NCBI RefSeq assembly: GCF_004923295.1
Contig: NZ_CP039635.1
Coordinates: 764,501-828,500 of the forward strand
Direction: 5' to 3'
From: Azospirillum sp. TSH100
Lineage (GTDB): Bacteria; Pseudomonadota; Alphaproteobacteria; Azospirillales; Azospirillaceae
DNA length: 64,000 nucleotides
The notes beneath the pieces are model-generated. The model searched no databases. It was given only the letters and a program-made list of their open reading frames with translations, and was not told the origin of the DNA. Positions 41,798 through 49,679 of the stretch are shown here, one piece after another; positions within the stretch are counted from its first letter, which is position 1; the number at the start of each line of letters is the position of its first letter. Position numbers and translations under genes: made by a program.

Positions 41798-43402
41798 TCA
41801 GATGACGTGGAAATTGTGCGCGCCGTCGCGCTTCAGCTGATCGACCAGTTCCAGTTCCCAGTCGATGTAGCCCTGCATGGCGGCGGCGCTGTTGTCGGTG
41901 CCCTCGTAGGGGCGCTTGTAGACGTCGTCCGGTTCACCCCCCAGCCGGTCGAGGTCCGTGCTGAGCGGCAGTCCGGCAGCGACCCACCCCTTGGTGCCGC
42001 CCGTCAGCAGCAGCGGGCGTTGACCGGCGGGAAAGTCGGCGACGGCGTAGCGGGTCAGCGTGCCGTCGCCGCAGGTCAGCACCGGCCGGACACCCTTGGG
42101 CAGCCGGGCGATGGTCTCGGCCAGCCGGGCGCGGGTGGAGAAATGCGCGCCCGGTATGTGGCCGGCGCGGTAGCGCGGGCTGCGGGTGATGTCGATCACC
42201 GCCGCCTCGCCAGTCTCAAGCAGGGCCAGCAGGTCGCGCGGGGCGATGGTCTCGGCCCCCACATCCGGTTCTGGCGGCAGGACGCGGCGGTCGGGGCCGC
42301 TCTCGCTGCCCAGGGCCGAGACGTCGCCCTCCAGCACATGCACGTCCCAGCCGAGCTGCGACAGCCAGGAGGCGGTCATGTCGGCACGCGGTCCGCCGCC
42401 GGCGACGGGATCGTCGGCCAGGACGATGCGGGCGCCGCGCACCGCCACATACTCGTCGGTCGCCTGCACCAGCTGTCCGCCGGCCGCATGGCGGAAGCCC
42501 GGCAGATGGCCGGCCTCATACTCCTCCGGCGTGCGCACGTCGAACAGGTGGAGCGTGCGGCGCTCGTCGCCGCGGAAGCGGTCCAACGTCTTGGCGTCGA
42601 CCCTGCCGACGCCGGCGCGATCGGCCACCGCGCGCGCCGCCCGGCGGCCGGCGGCATCGCCTTCGGCCGAGACCTTGGGGAAGCGTCCGTCACGGCCGCT
42701 GTCCAGCGTCAGCCCGGCCAGCGTCCAACCGATGGTGCCGTTGCGCAGGGCTGCCACCCGGTTGGGAATTCCGGCATTGACCAGCGACTGCGTGCCGATG
42801 ATCGACCGCGTGCGGCCGGCGCAATTGACAACCACCAGCGTGTCCGGGTTGGGGGCGATGTCGTGGACGCGCTTGACCAGTTCGGCGCCCGGCACGCTGA
42901 TGCCGCCGGGGATCGACATGGTGCGGTATTCCTCGAACCGGCGGGCGTCGAGGATGACCAGATCGGCCTTGGCGTCGATCAGCGCCTTGACCTCCGCCGC
43001 CGGCAGCGACGGGGTGTGGCGATGGTGCTCGACCCACTCGCCGAACGCCTTGCTGGGCACGTTCACATCCCGGTAGACCTCGAACCCGGCGCCGATCCAG
43101 CCCGCCAGCCCGCCCTCCAGCAGCGTCACGTCGCCGTAGCCCAGCGCCTGGAGCCGGCGGGCGGCCGGCTCCGCATAGCCCTCGCCGTCGTCATAGACGG
43201 TGATCGGCACGTCGCGCCGCGGCAGCAGGTCGTAGGCCAGCAGTTCGACCCGGCTGAACGGGATGGAGACGGCGAACAGGGGATGCGCCAGCGAATAGGG
43301 GCCTTCCTCCCGCGCGTCGAGCAGGGCGACCTCGTCACGCTCGATCCAGGCGCGGCGGATGTCGGCGGGCTTGCGGGTGGCGAGCGGTGCGGCTTTCGTC
43401 AT
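41798..43402 (-). CDS. four-domain rhodanese (thiosulfate sulfurtransferase-like)
   Basis: The 534-residue protein holds four rhodanese-homology domains (about 10-110, 130-232, 265-365, 385-482). Domains 2 and 4 have the active-site cysteine (C194 in VNCAGRTRS, C444 in LTCGDGTLT). Domains 1 and 3 have acidic residues at that place (VYDDGEG, LADDPVA) and are presumably structural. Such proteins pass sulfane sulfur between thiosulfate, thiols or persulfides. It lies between the thiol dioxygenase and a sulfonate receptor, so it probably handles sulfite or persulfide released from the imported compound. Confidence 0.9.
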   Translation of the reverse strand: MTKAAPLATRKPADIRRAWIERDEVALLDAREEGPYSLAHPLFAVSIPFSRVELLAYDLLPRRDVPITVYDDGEGYAEPAARRLQALGYGDVTLLEGGLAGWIGAGFEVYRDVNVPSKAFGEWVEHHRHTPSLPAAEVKALIDAKADLVILDARRFEEYRTMSIPGGISVPGAELVKRVHDIAPNPDTLVVVNCAGRTRSIIGTQSLVNAGIPNRVAALRNGTIGWTLAGLTLDSGRDGRFPKVSAEGDAAGRRAARAVADRAGVGRVDAKTLDRFRGDERRTLHLFDVRTPEEYEAGHLPGFRHAAGGQLVQATDEYVAVRGARIVLADDPVAGGGPRADMTASWLSQLGWDVHVLEGDVSALGSESGPDRRVLPPEPDVGAETIAPRDLLALLETGEAAVIDITRSPRYRAGHIPGAHFSTRARLAETIARLPKGVRPVLTCGDGTLTRYAVADFPAGQRPLLLTGGTKGWVAAGLPLSTDLDRLGGEPDDVYKRPYEGTDNSAAAMQGYIDWELELVDQLKRDGAHNFHVI

Positions 43403-43417
43403 GATTGCTGGTGATCC

Positions 43418-44056
43418 TCAGGCGGCATGGGGAACGGGCTGCGAGCGGTCCCACAGGTTGGGCAGAGTGCTGTTGGCGTAACCGGAGATGAAGGGTTTGC
43501 GCTGGCCGGTCAGCGGGTCGAACACCGACCGCCGGATGGCGCCGATGTTGCCGCCATAGACATGGATGCTGATGGACGGCCGGTCAGCCAGCGCGTTGGA
43601 GATCGCATGGACGTCGCCGATGCGGGGCGACACCGCCTCCACCGACCCGGCCGCCAGGATCCCGGGCGGAAAGGCCACGGGCGGGCCACCCTGCGGCTGG
43701 AGGTCGTAGCGTTGCGAGCGTTCGGCCCCGCGCAGAACGCCGACCAGGCCCCAAACGGTGTGGTCGTGGATCGGCGTCCGCTGCCCCGGCCCCCAGACGA
43801 AGCTGACGACGGAGAAGCGCTCATACGGGTCGCAATGCAGAAGATACTGGCGGTAATGCACCGGGTCGGGCTGGGCACAGGCGTCGGGCAGCCAGTCGTC
43901 GACGGCGATCAGGCCGGCCAGCAGGACGTGGCCGGCGTCCAGAATGGTGGGCTCGTCGGCGCCGTGCAGTTCCACCAGCCGGGTGAAATCGGCGATGAAG
44001 CCGCGCAGGCGCTGCAAGTTGGGGGTGGCTTTGGCGGGCGTGCTGCTGTCGGGCAT
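43418..44056 (-). CDS. cysteine dioxygenase-family thiol dioxygenase
   Basis: The 212-residue protein is a cupin of the cysteine dioxygenase family. The Fe(II) ligands are H97 and H99 in PIHDHTVWG and H150 in GDVHAISN, and the late SIHVYGGN segment is characteristic. The enzyme oxidises a thiol (cysteine, 3-mercaptopropionate or similar) to a sulfinate with O2. The choice between CDO and 3-mercaptopropionate dioxygenase cannot be made from these motifs. The company of a CoA ligase and rhodanese favours a non-cysteine thiol acid (inference). Confidence 0.88.
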   Translation of the reverse strand: MPDSSTPAKATPNLQRLRGFIADFTRLVELHGADEPTILDAGHVLLAGLIAVDDWLPDACAQPDPVHYRQYLLHCDPYERFSVVSFVWGPGQRTPIHDHTVWGLVGVLRGAERSQRYDLQPQGGPPVAFPPGILAAGSVEAVSPRIGDVHAISNALADRPSISIHVYGGNIGAIRRSVFDPLTGQRKPFISGYANSTLPNLWDRSQPVPHAA

Positions 44057-44068
44057 GGTCGGCTGTCC

Positions 44069-44863
44069 TCACCAGGTCTCGGCAAGGCCGAGGAGTTCGA
44101 GAATGCGGTGGCGCAGCCCGGTCAGAACCGGGTCGCCGCGATGACGGGGATAGGGGCGGTCGACGGACAGGTCGGCCTTGATGCGGGCGGGGCGGCCGCT
44201 GAACACGATCACTCGGGTCGCCATGAACAGCGCCTCTTCGATGTCGTGGGTCACCAGCAGGCCGGTGAAGCCGGTGCTGCGCCACAGATCGACCAGTTCG
44301 CTCTGCATGGCCAGCCGGGTAAGGCTGTCCAGCTTGCCCAGCGGCTCGTCGAGGATCAGCAGGCGCGGATCGTTGACCAGGGCGCGGGCCAGCGCCGCGC
44401 GCTGGGCCATGCCGCCGGACAGCTGGTGCGGATAGGCCTTCTCGAATCCGGCCAGCCCGACGAGCGCCAGCGCCTTGTCCACCCGATGGCCTTGCGATCG
44501 CAGCAGGCCGCGCGCCTCCAGCCCAAGGGCGACATTGTCGCGCACGGTGCGCCAGGGGTAGAGCGTCGGGTCCTGAAACACCACGACGCGCGACGGATCG
44601 GGGCCGGTGATCGGGTGGCCATCGGCCAGGATGCGGCCATCGCTGGGCGGCTCCAGCCCGGCGACGAGGCGCAGCAGGGTGGATTTGCCGCAACCGCTCG
44701 GCCCGAGCAGGGCGACCAGTTCGCCCGGCTCGACCCGCAGCTCCACCCCGTCCAGCACCGGCAGCGGCGCGCCATGCAGCTCGAAGCTGTGGCTGACCGT
44801 CTGCACGTCGATGGTCATGCCGGCCACCCCGGCTTGGGTGTCGGTGTTTTCCAGCGCTACCAT
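44069..44863 (-). CDS. NitT/Ssu-type ABC transporter ATP-binding protein
   Basis: The 264-residue ATPase has Walker A GPSGCGKST, Q-loop FQDPTLYPW, signature LSGGMAQR, Walker B LLILDEPLGKLD and VTHDIEEA. The ATG at 44863 overlaps the end of the permease gene by 7 nt (ATGGTAG) and has AAGGGAA upstream. A later ATG at 44818 would drop 15 residues. Confidence 0.9.
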   Translation of the reverse strand: MVALENTDTQAGVAGMTIDVQTVSHSFELHGAPLPVLDGVELRVEPGELVALLGPSGCGKSTLLRLVAGLEPPSDGRILADGHPITGPDPSRVVVFQDPTLYPWRTVRDNVALGLEARGLLRSQGHRVDKALALVGLAGFEKAYPHQLSGGMAQRAALARALVNDPRLLILDEPLGKLDSLTRLAMQSELVDLWRSTGFTGLLVTHDIEEALFMATRVIVFSGRPARIKADLSVDRPYPRHRGDPVLTGLRHRILELLGLAETW

Positions 44864-45915
44864 TTCAACATTCCCTTCTGCCAGGCGAGCAGGCGGTCGC
44901 GGACGCGGAACAGCAGCGTCACCAGACCGGAGCAGAGCAGCGCCATCACCAGCAGGGCCGCATACATGTTGCCGTAGGCGGCCCAGCCCTGGGCCCATTG
45001 CAGGTACCAGCCGACGCCGGACTTCACGCCCAACATCTCCGCCACCACCAGGACGGCGAAGGAGGCGCCAAGCCCCATGAACAGGCCGACGAAGACATGC
45101 GGCATCGCCGCCGGGACGGCGACCTTCAAGACGAGGAAGCGCGGGGAGGCACCCAGCGTGCGGGCGATGTCGTAATAGGCGCTGTTGACACCGGCGACGC
45201 CCGACCATGTCAGGACCGTCACCGGCACGCCGCTGGCGAGCGCGATCAGGAAGACGCTGGCGCTCCAACTGGTTGGGAAGGCGAAGAACGCGATGGGCAG
45301 CCACGCGGTGGCCGGCAGCGGGCCGATCAGCCGCAGAACCGGATGGACCCAGTAGCCGACCGCGCGCGACCAGCCGATGGCGACGCCGGTCACCACGCCC
45401 AGCACCGATCCGACCACATAACCGGTGACCAGCAGCCTCAGCGAAGCGGCGAAACAGTCGAGCAGCCGCGGCCAGTCGTCGAGATAGACCTCAAGCAGCG
45501 CCTGCGGCGGGACGAAGAAGGGCCTCGGCAGAAGATTGAGTTTGGCGGTCAGGATTTCCCAGCCGGTGACGCCCAGCGCCAGGGCGATCAGCCAGGGAAC
45601 GGATGCCGACAGGGTCGCGCTGGCGGAGTCCAGCCGGCTGCGCGGCGCCGGGCGGATTGTTGCGGCCAGCAGGGCAGCAAGCACCAGCAGCCCGGCCGCG
45701 ACCACCAGCAGGCTCGCGAACTCGCCGGTCCGCTCCCACTCCTGGGCATCGGCGGCATCGGGCCAGAGAGCCGTCACCCCGGAGGCGGCGAACCACAGCA
45801 GGGCGGCCGCGGAAAATCGCAGGGGGGGGCTGGGGCTGGACGTGAGGCCGCCGGTAATCGGCAAGGCTCCGCCGTTGGCCGCCGGCAGGGCGGCGGCCGT
45901 GTCGTTCACGCTCAT
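44857..45915 (-). CDS. NitT/Ssu-type ABC permease with extended N-terminus
   Basis: The 352-residue permease is about 80 residues longer than SsuC. The extra N-terminal part has two hydrophobic segments (about 33-47 and 69-85) ahead of the normal core. In the core the ATPase-contact EAA loop is ARTLGASPRFLVLKVAVPAAMPHV, followed by VKSGVGWYLQWAQGW. The ATG at 45915 follows GGAGATCG. It pairs with the ATPase at 44069 and probably the binding protein at 40797. Confidence 0.88.
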   Translation of the reverse strand: MSVNDTAAALPAANGGALPITGGLTSSPSPPLRFSAAALLWFAASGVTALWPDAADAQEWERTGEFASLLVVAAGLLVLAALLAATIRPAPRSRLDSASATLSASVPWLIALALGVTGWEILTAKLNLLPRPFFVPPQALLEVYLDDWPRLLDCFAASLRLLVTGYVVGSVLGVVTGVAIGWSRAVGYWVHPVLRLIGPLPATAWLPIAFFAFPTSWSASVFLIALASGVPVTVLTWSGVAGVNSAYYDIARTLGASPRFLVLKVAVPAAMPHVFVGLFMGLGASFAVLVVAEMLGVKSGVGWYLQWAQGWAAYGNMYAALLVMALLCSGLVTLLFRVRDRLLAWQKGMLKW

Positions 45916-45964
45916 GATCGATCTCCGGTTCGGCCGGGGATGGTCGGCCGCTACGGCGTTGGGC

Positions 45965-46585
45965 TCAAAGGATCACCACCGCCTTCGACAGGTCCAGCCG
46001 CGGGGCGCGCGGACGTGATGGCGGTCCGTCGGCATGGCCCAGCGCGACCAGCAGGTTGGTGCGCAGCCGGCCGTCGGCGAAGAACTCCGCATCGACCGCT
46101 TCGGCATCGAAGCCGGACATCGGCCCGGCATCCAGTCCCAGCAGCCGGGCGGCCAGGATCAGGTAGCCGGCCTGGAGGCTGCCGTTGCGGAACGCCGTGG
46201 TCTCGGCCAGGGACGGCTCGTCGACGAACAGCGGCGAGGGATCGTAATGCGGGCTCAGCAGCGGCAGATGCTCGAAGAAGCGGCGGTCGTAGGCGACGAT
46301 GGCGATGACGCCGGCTGTCAGCTTGGACTGGTTGCCGCGGCTCAAGGCCGGACGCAGCCGCTCCTTGGCCTCCGGCGTGGTCAGGAAGACGAAGCGCGCC
46401 GGGCTGCCGTTGAAGGCGGTCGGCGCCAGCCGGACCAGTTCGTAGAGGCGGTGGAGCGTCTCCACCGGGACCGCGCGGTCGGACCAGGATTGCGGCGTGC
46501 GGGCGTTGAGGAACAGGCGGTCAGCCGCCGCCTGGGCGATGTCATCGGGCAGCTGTTCGGTGACGGGAAGATGGGTGTCCGGCAT
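45965..46585 (-). CDS. nitroreductase-family protein (RutE/HadB-like)
   Basis: The 206-residue protein is a flavin-dependent reductase of the nitroreductase fold. Motifs are LFLNARTPQSWSDR, RLAPTAFNGSPARFVFL, LQAGYLILAARLLGLDAGPMSGFD and the C-terminal HADGPPSRPRAPRLDL, as in RutE-type 3-oxopropanoate reductases. Its partner substrate here is unknown; reduction of a C3 semialdehyde or of a disulfide-derived intermediate would fit the neighbourhood. It lies 27 bp after the CoA ligase. Confidence 0.85.
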   Translation of the reverse strand: MPDTHLPVTEQLPDDIAQAAADRLFLNARTPQSWSDRAVPVETLHRLYELVRLAPTAFNGSPARFVFLTTPEAKERLRPALSRGNQSKLTAGVIAIVAYDRRFFEHLPLLSPHYDPSPLFVDEPSLAETTAFRNGSLQAGYLILAARLLGLDAGPMSGFDAEAVDAEFFADGRLRTNLLVALGHADGPPSRPRAPRLDLSKAVVIL

Positions 46586-46612
46586 GGGAACGGGCTCCGT
46601 CAGGGGATTGGG

Positions 46613-47947
46613 TCACGACCACACATGCTGGCGGCGGTCGTCGATTCGTTTGGCCTTGTGGACGGCACGGGGCAGGGTGCCGGGGGCGAGCAGGGCGACC
46701 TCCGCCCCGACGCCGGTTGCAGCTTTCAACTGGCGGCGCAGCCGGCCCCGCAGCTCTTCCAGATCACCGTTGAAGCCCTGGGTGTGTTCCGCCTCGACCG
46801 TCAGGCGGTCCAGCCGCTCGATCCGCTCCAGCACCAGCCGGTATTCGCCGGTCAGCGCCGGATCCTGGCGCACCACCGCCTCAACGTCGCCGGGGAACAG
46901 GTTGACTCCCTTGACGATCAGCATGTCGTCGAGCCGCCCATGAACCCCCTTCAGCCGCAGGGAGGTGCGGCCGCAGCGGCAGGGCTGCGTCGTCACCGAC
47001 ACGATGTCGCCGGTGCGGAAGCGGATGATCGGGCGCGCGCGCTTGCGCAGGGTGGTCAGCACCAGTTCGCCTCGCCCGCCCTCCGCCACCGGTTCCAGGG
47101 TCTCCGGATCCAGCACCTCGACCAGGATATGGTCCTCGGCCCAATGCAGCCCGTCCTTCTCCACGCACATGCCGGCGCAGGAGCCGAAGATGTCGGACAG
47201 GCCGTAATAGTCGTAGACCTCCGCCCCCCACAGCGCCTCGATCCGTTCGCGCGTCTCCGGGATGGAGCCGCCGGGCTCGCCCGCCACGAACAGGCGGCGG
47301 ACGGCGAGATCACGGGCCGGGTCGATGCCCTCGCGCTGGGCGGTCTCGCCGAGATGCCAGGCATAGGACGGCGTCGTCCACAGTGCCGTCGCCCTGAACT
47401 GGTTCAGCACCGCCAGCAGCCGTTCCGACGGCAGGGTTCCGGCATGGATGCTGAGCGCCCCCAGCTTCTGCGCGCCCAGCACGCAGGGGCCGCCGACGAA
47501 CAGCGAGAAGTTCAGCGCATGGGCATAACGGTCGGTCGGCCGCAGGCCGCTCGACCAGAACTGCCGTGCCTCATAGTCGATCCATTCCTCGAAATCCTTG
47601 GCGGTGAAGGGCGAGGCGGTCGGCACCCCGGTCGACCCGCTGGAGGCGGAGATGTAGACGATCTCCCGTTCCGGCACGGCGACCAGATCGCCGAAGGGCG
47701 GCACCGCGACCTGCCGGTCGCGGATGGTCGCCTTGTCCAGGAAGGGGAAGCGCCGCAGATCGTCCAGCGTGCGCAGGTCCCCCGGCGACACCCCCTGCGC
47801 GTCGAAGGCGGCCCGGTAGTAGGGCGAGCCTTCGTAAGCATGCCGCAGATGGTCCTTCAGCAGATCGAGCTGCAATTGCCGCCAGTCGGCGCGGCTCTGG
47901 GTCTCCAGGCCGGGCTGCCAGTATGCGTCATGATCCTGAACCGCCAC
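46613..47947 (-). CDS. phenylacetate-CoA ligase (PaaK)-family acyl-CoA/adenylate-forming enzyme
   Basis: The 444-residue enzyme matches PaaK length and motifs. The ATP-binding P-loop is ISASSGSTGVPT (residues 99-110), YDYYGLSDIFG is in the middle, RTGDIV precedes a Cys pair (PCRCGRT), and GRLDDMLIVKGVNLFPGDVE is the C-terminal hinge. It should activate a carboxylate with ATP and CoA. Phenylacetate genes are absent, so another acid, perhaps an organosulfur one, is likely (inference). The GTG start at 47947 has AAGGA upstream. Confidence 0.88.
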   Translation of the reverse strand: MAVQDHDAYWQPGLETQSRADWRQLQLDLLKDHLRHAYEGSPYYRAAFDAQGVSPGDLRTLDDLRRFPFLDKATIRDRQVAVPPFGDLVAVPEREIVYISASSGSTGVPTASPFTAKDFEEWIDYEARQFWSSGLRPTDRYAHALNFSLFVGGPCVLGAQKLGALSIHAGTLPSERLLAVLNQFRATALWTTPSYAWHLGETAQREGIDPARDLAVRRLFVAGEPGGSIPETRERIEALWGAEVYDYYGLSDIFGSCAGMCVEKDGLHWAEDHILVEVLDPETLEPVAEGGRGELVLTTLRKRARPIIRFRTGDIVSVTTQPCRCGRTSLRLKGVHGRLDDMLIVKGVNLFPGDVEAVVRQDPALTGEYRLVLERIERLDRLTVEAEHTQGFNGDLEELRGRLRRQLKAATGVGAEVALLAPGTLPRAVHKAKRIDDRRQHVWS

Positions 47948-47990
47948 TTTTCCTTATCCTTCGAGAGTTTGGCAACGGCTGCCGGTCCGA

Positions 47991-48200
47991 TCAGGCCAGC
48001 GCCGCCAGCGATGCAAGGAGAATGGCCGAGACGATGCCGAGGCCGAGGGGCAGCAGGCTGCGGTCCGGAAGCCCATCGTCGCCGATCCCTTCCGCCGGCT
48101 CCGCCATCTGCCCCTCAGGCGGCAGAAGCGGGAGCACGAGCGTGCCCGAGGGGCAGAGGGACGCCATCACCATCCGGTCAAAATCACTCAAACCCTGCAT
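47991..48200 (-). CDS. small single-TM protein heading the sulfur operon
   Basis: The 69-residue protein has a cytosolic-looking N-terminal half (MQGLSDFDRMVMASL, Pro-rich LVLPLLPPEGQ) and one C-terminal transmembrane helix (LLPLGLGIVSAILLASLAALA). The ATG at 48200 has an ideal AAGGAG 7 nt upstream. No family is recognised. It is the first gene of the nine-gene operon ending at 39862, and may be a small membrane partner of the transporter or a leader-like protein. Confidence 0.7.
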   Translation of the reverse strand: MQGLSDFDRMVMASLCPSGTLVLPLLPPEGQMAEPAEGIGDDGLPDRSLLPLGLGIVSAILLASLAALA

Positions 48201-48539
48201 GGCGGAACTCCTTGTCCGGTGGTTTTGGGGCGTGGCGCTTGCCATCGGCGCTCGGGATACAACAGATGAGAGCTGTTCAAATATCTTATTGTCTATAGGA
48301 AAATGGGAAAAAGCGCCGAGGTCAAGTGCCGGCTTCATGTCGGCCGATGTTTTTGGCGGAAGCGGTAGCGCGTCCAGCCGGCCCATGGCGGGGAAATCCT
48401 GCTTCCGACCTTAATCCGGCAACGCACCGGCATCAAAATTGGGCGTTTCAATACAATCTTTTTATGTCAAATCTTATATAGAGAAATGGATTTCGCGATG
48501 ACAACCGCGCTGGCATCGCTTCAGAGGCCGGAACGGCCG
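48201..48539. promoter_or_regulatory. promoter region of the 48.2-39.9 kb sulfur operon
   Basis: These 339 bp hold no gene. On the minus strand TTTTCCTATAGACAATA (48288-48304) resembles the element ahead of ssuC, about 90 bp from the small-protein start. An AT-rich TCTTATATAGAGA segment (48472-48484) lies further upstream. The stop of the creatinase-like gene is at the right edge. Confidence 0.5.
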
Positions 48540-49679
48540 CTATCCATGCAGCGGCCGACGCGGGCAGGCCGTCAGCCGGCGCGGCCCGGCGTCGGTCACC
48601 AGAATGGTCTCGCTCACCGCGACGCCACGTGCCGACGCGTACATGTGGAACACCTGACCGGGCTGCAAATGGAAGTCGGCTCCGGGGTGAAAGGCGTGCG
48701 AGAAATCGCTCGGCCGTGGCGTGCGGGCGTAGAGGCCCATGGCGTAGCCGGTCACGTTGCCGTAATCGGCGCGCAGCCCGGCATCCAGCACCGCGGTCCG
48801 TAACAGGGCATCGACATCGCGCGCAATGGTGCCTGGTCGCATGGCGGCGATCTGCCGGTCCTGCAACTCCGCCAGACGGTGGAAGGTCTCGGCCGCCCCG
48901 TCCGGCGGGTCCTCGACGAAGACCGGCCGCATCAGCCGGGCGCCGTAGTTGCCGACCCGCGGCGTCAGCTCGACATGCAGGATGTCGCCCGGCATCAGCG
49001 TCCGGTCGAGGCCGCTGCCGTGCAGGAAATCGACATGGCTTTCGCGTCCATGGCCGCCCGAAACCAGGATCGGTCCCGGCCCGCCATCGTCGGCGCCGAG
49101 CCGGAGCTGTGCCGCCGCTGCCATCGCCGCCACCTCCCGCACCGTCAGGCCGGGATGGATGTGGCCTTCCAGACCCAGCATGCAGCGGTCGGCGATGGCC
49201 GCCGCCGCCGCGATGGCGTCGATCTCGTCGGCGAACTTGCGGGCGCGCAAAGTGTCGCTCAGCCCCGGCAGCGGGACGAAGCGGGCATCGGGGAGCAATC
49301 CGGCAAGGCGCTGCGCGGTGGCGACGGTGTGGCCATAGGACATCGGATCGACACCGATCCGCGCGCCGGCGAGGCCGCGTGCGACGAGCGCAGTCGCCAC
49401 CGCGCCGTGCGGCTCCTCATGGTCGTCGAAGGTCGCCACATCGTCGAACCACACCCCGGACCGGCAGGGGCCGGCGTCGATGGCGCGCAGGACGAAGCAG
49501 GGGGCGCCGTCCATCGGCACGATGACGGCGCGGTAGAGCGTTTCCGACACGGTGTAGCCGCTGATCCAGGCGATCAGCTCGGCATGGTCGGCCAGAAAGG
49601 CGTCGCAGCCCTCGGCCGCCATGGTCTCGCGCAGCCGGGCCATCCGCGGCGCGAAGCGTGCTGCGGACGAGCCGGCCAT
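48540..49679 (-). CDS. M24-fold protein without metal ligands (creatinase/ectoine-hydrolase-like)
   Basis: The 379-residue protein has the creatinase-prolidase pita-bread fold. The N-terminal creatinase domain runs to about 145, and the C-terminal M24 domain keeps H215 in SGGHGRESH, the position of the catalytic His of creatinase. The five metal ligands of methionine aminopeptidase/prolidase relatives are largely gone: R248 replaces the second Asp, Y312 is at the His position (GYAMGLYAR), Y347 is at the first Glu, and only the last (E357 in SETILV) remains. Ectoine hydrolase and creatinase share this loss. A non-peptide amidino or lactam bond is thus the likely target. The start is coupled to the M20 gene by TAATG. 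Confidence 0.8.
   Translation of the reverse strand: MAGSSAARFAPRMARLRETMAAEGCDAFLADHAELIAWISGYTVSETLYRAVIVPMDGAPCFVLRAIDAGPCRSGVWFDDVATFDDHEEPHGAVATALVARGLAGARIGVDPMSYGHTVATAQRLAGLLPDARFVPLPGLSDTLRARKFADEIDAIAAAAAIADRCMLGLEGHIHPGLTVREVAAMAAAAQLRLGADDGGPGPILVSGGHGRESHVDFLHGSGLDRTLMPGDILHVELTPRVGNYGARLMRPVFVEDPPDGAAETFHRLAELQDRQIAAMRPGTIARDVDALLRTAVLDAGLRADYGNVTGYAMGLYARTPRPSDFSHAFHPGADFHLQPGQVFHMYASARGVAVSETILVTDAGPRRLTACPRRPLHG

Noticed and set aside
46613..47947. Annotation as paaK of phenylacetate catabolism
   Set aside because: No other paa gene is present and the operon is sulfur-related; only the family name is supported.
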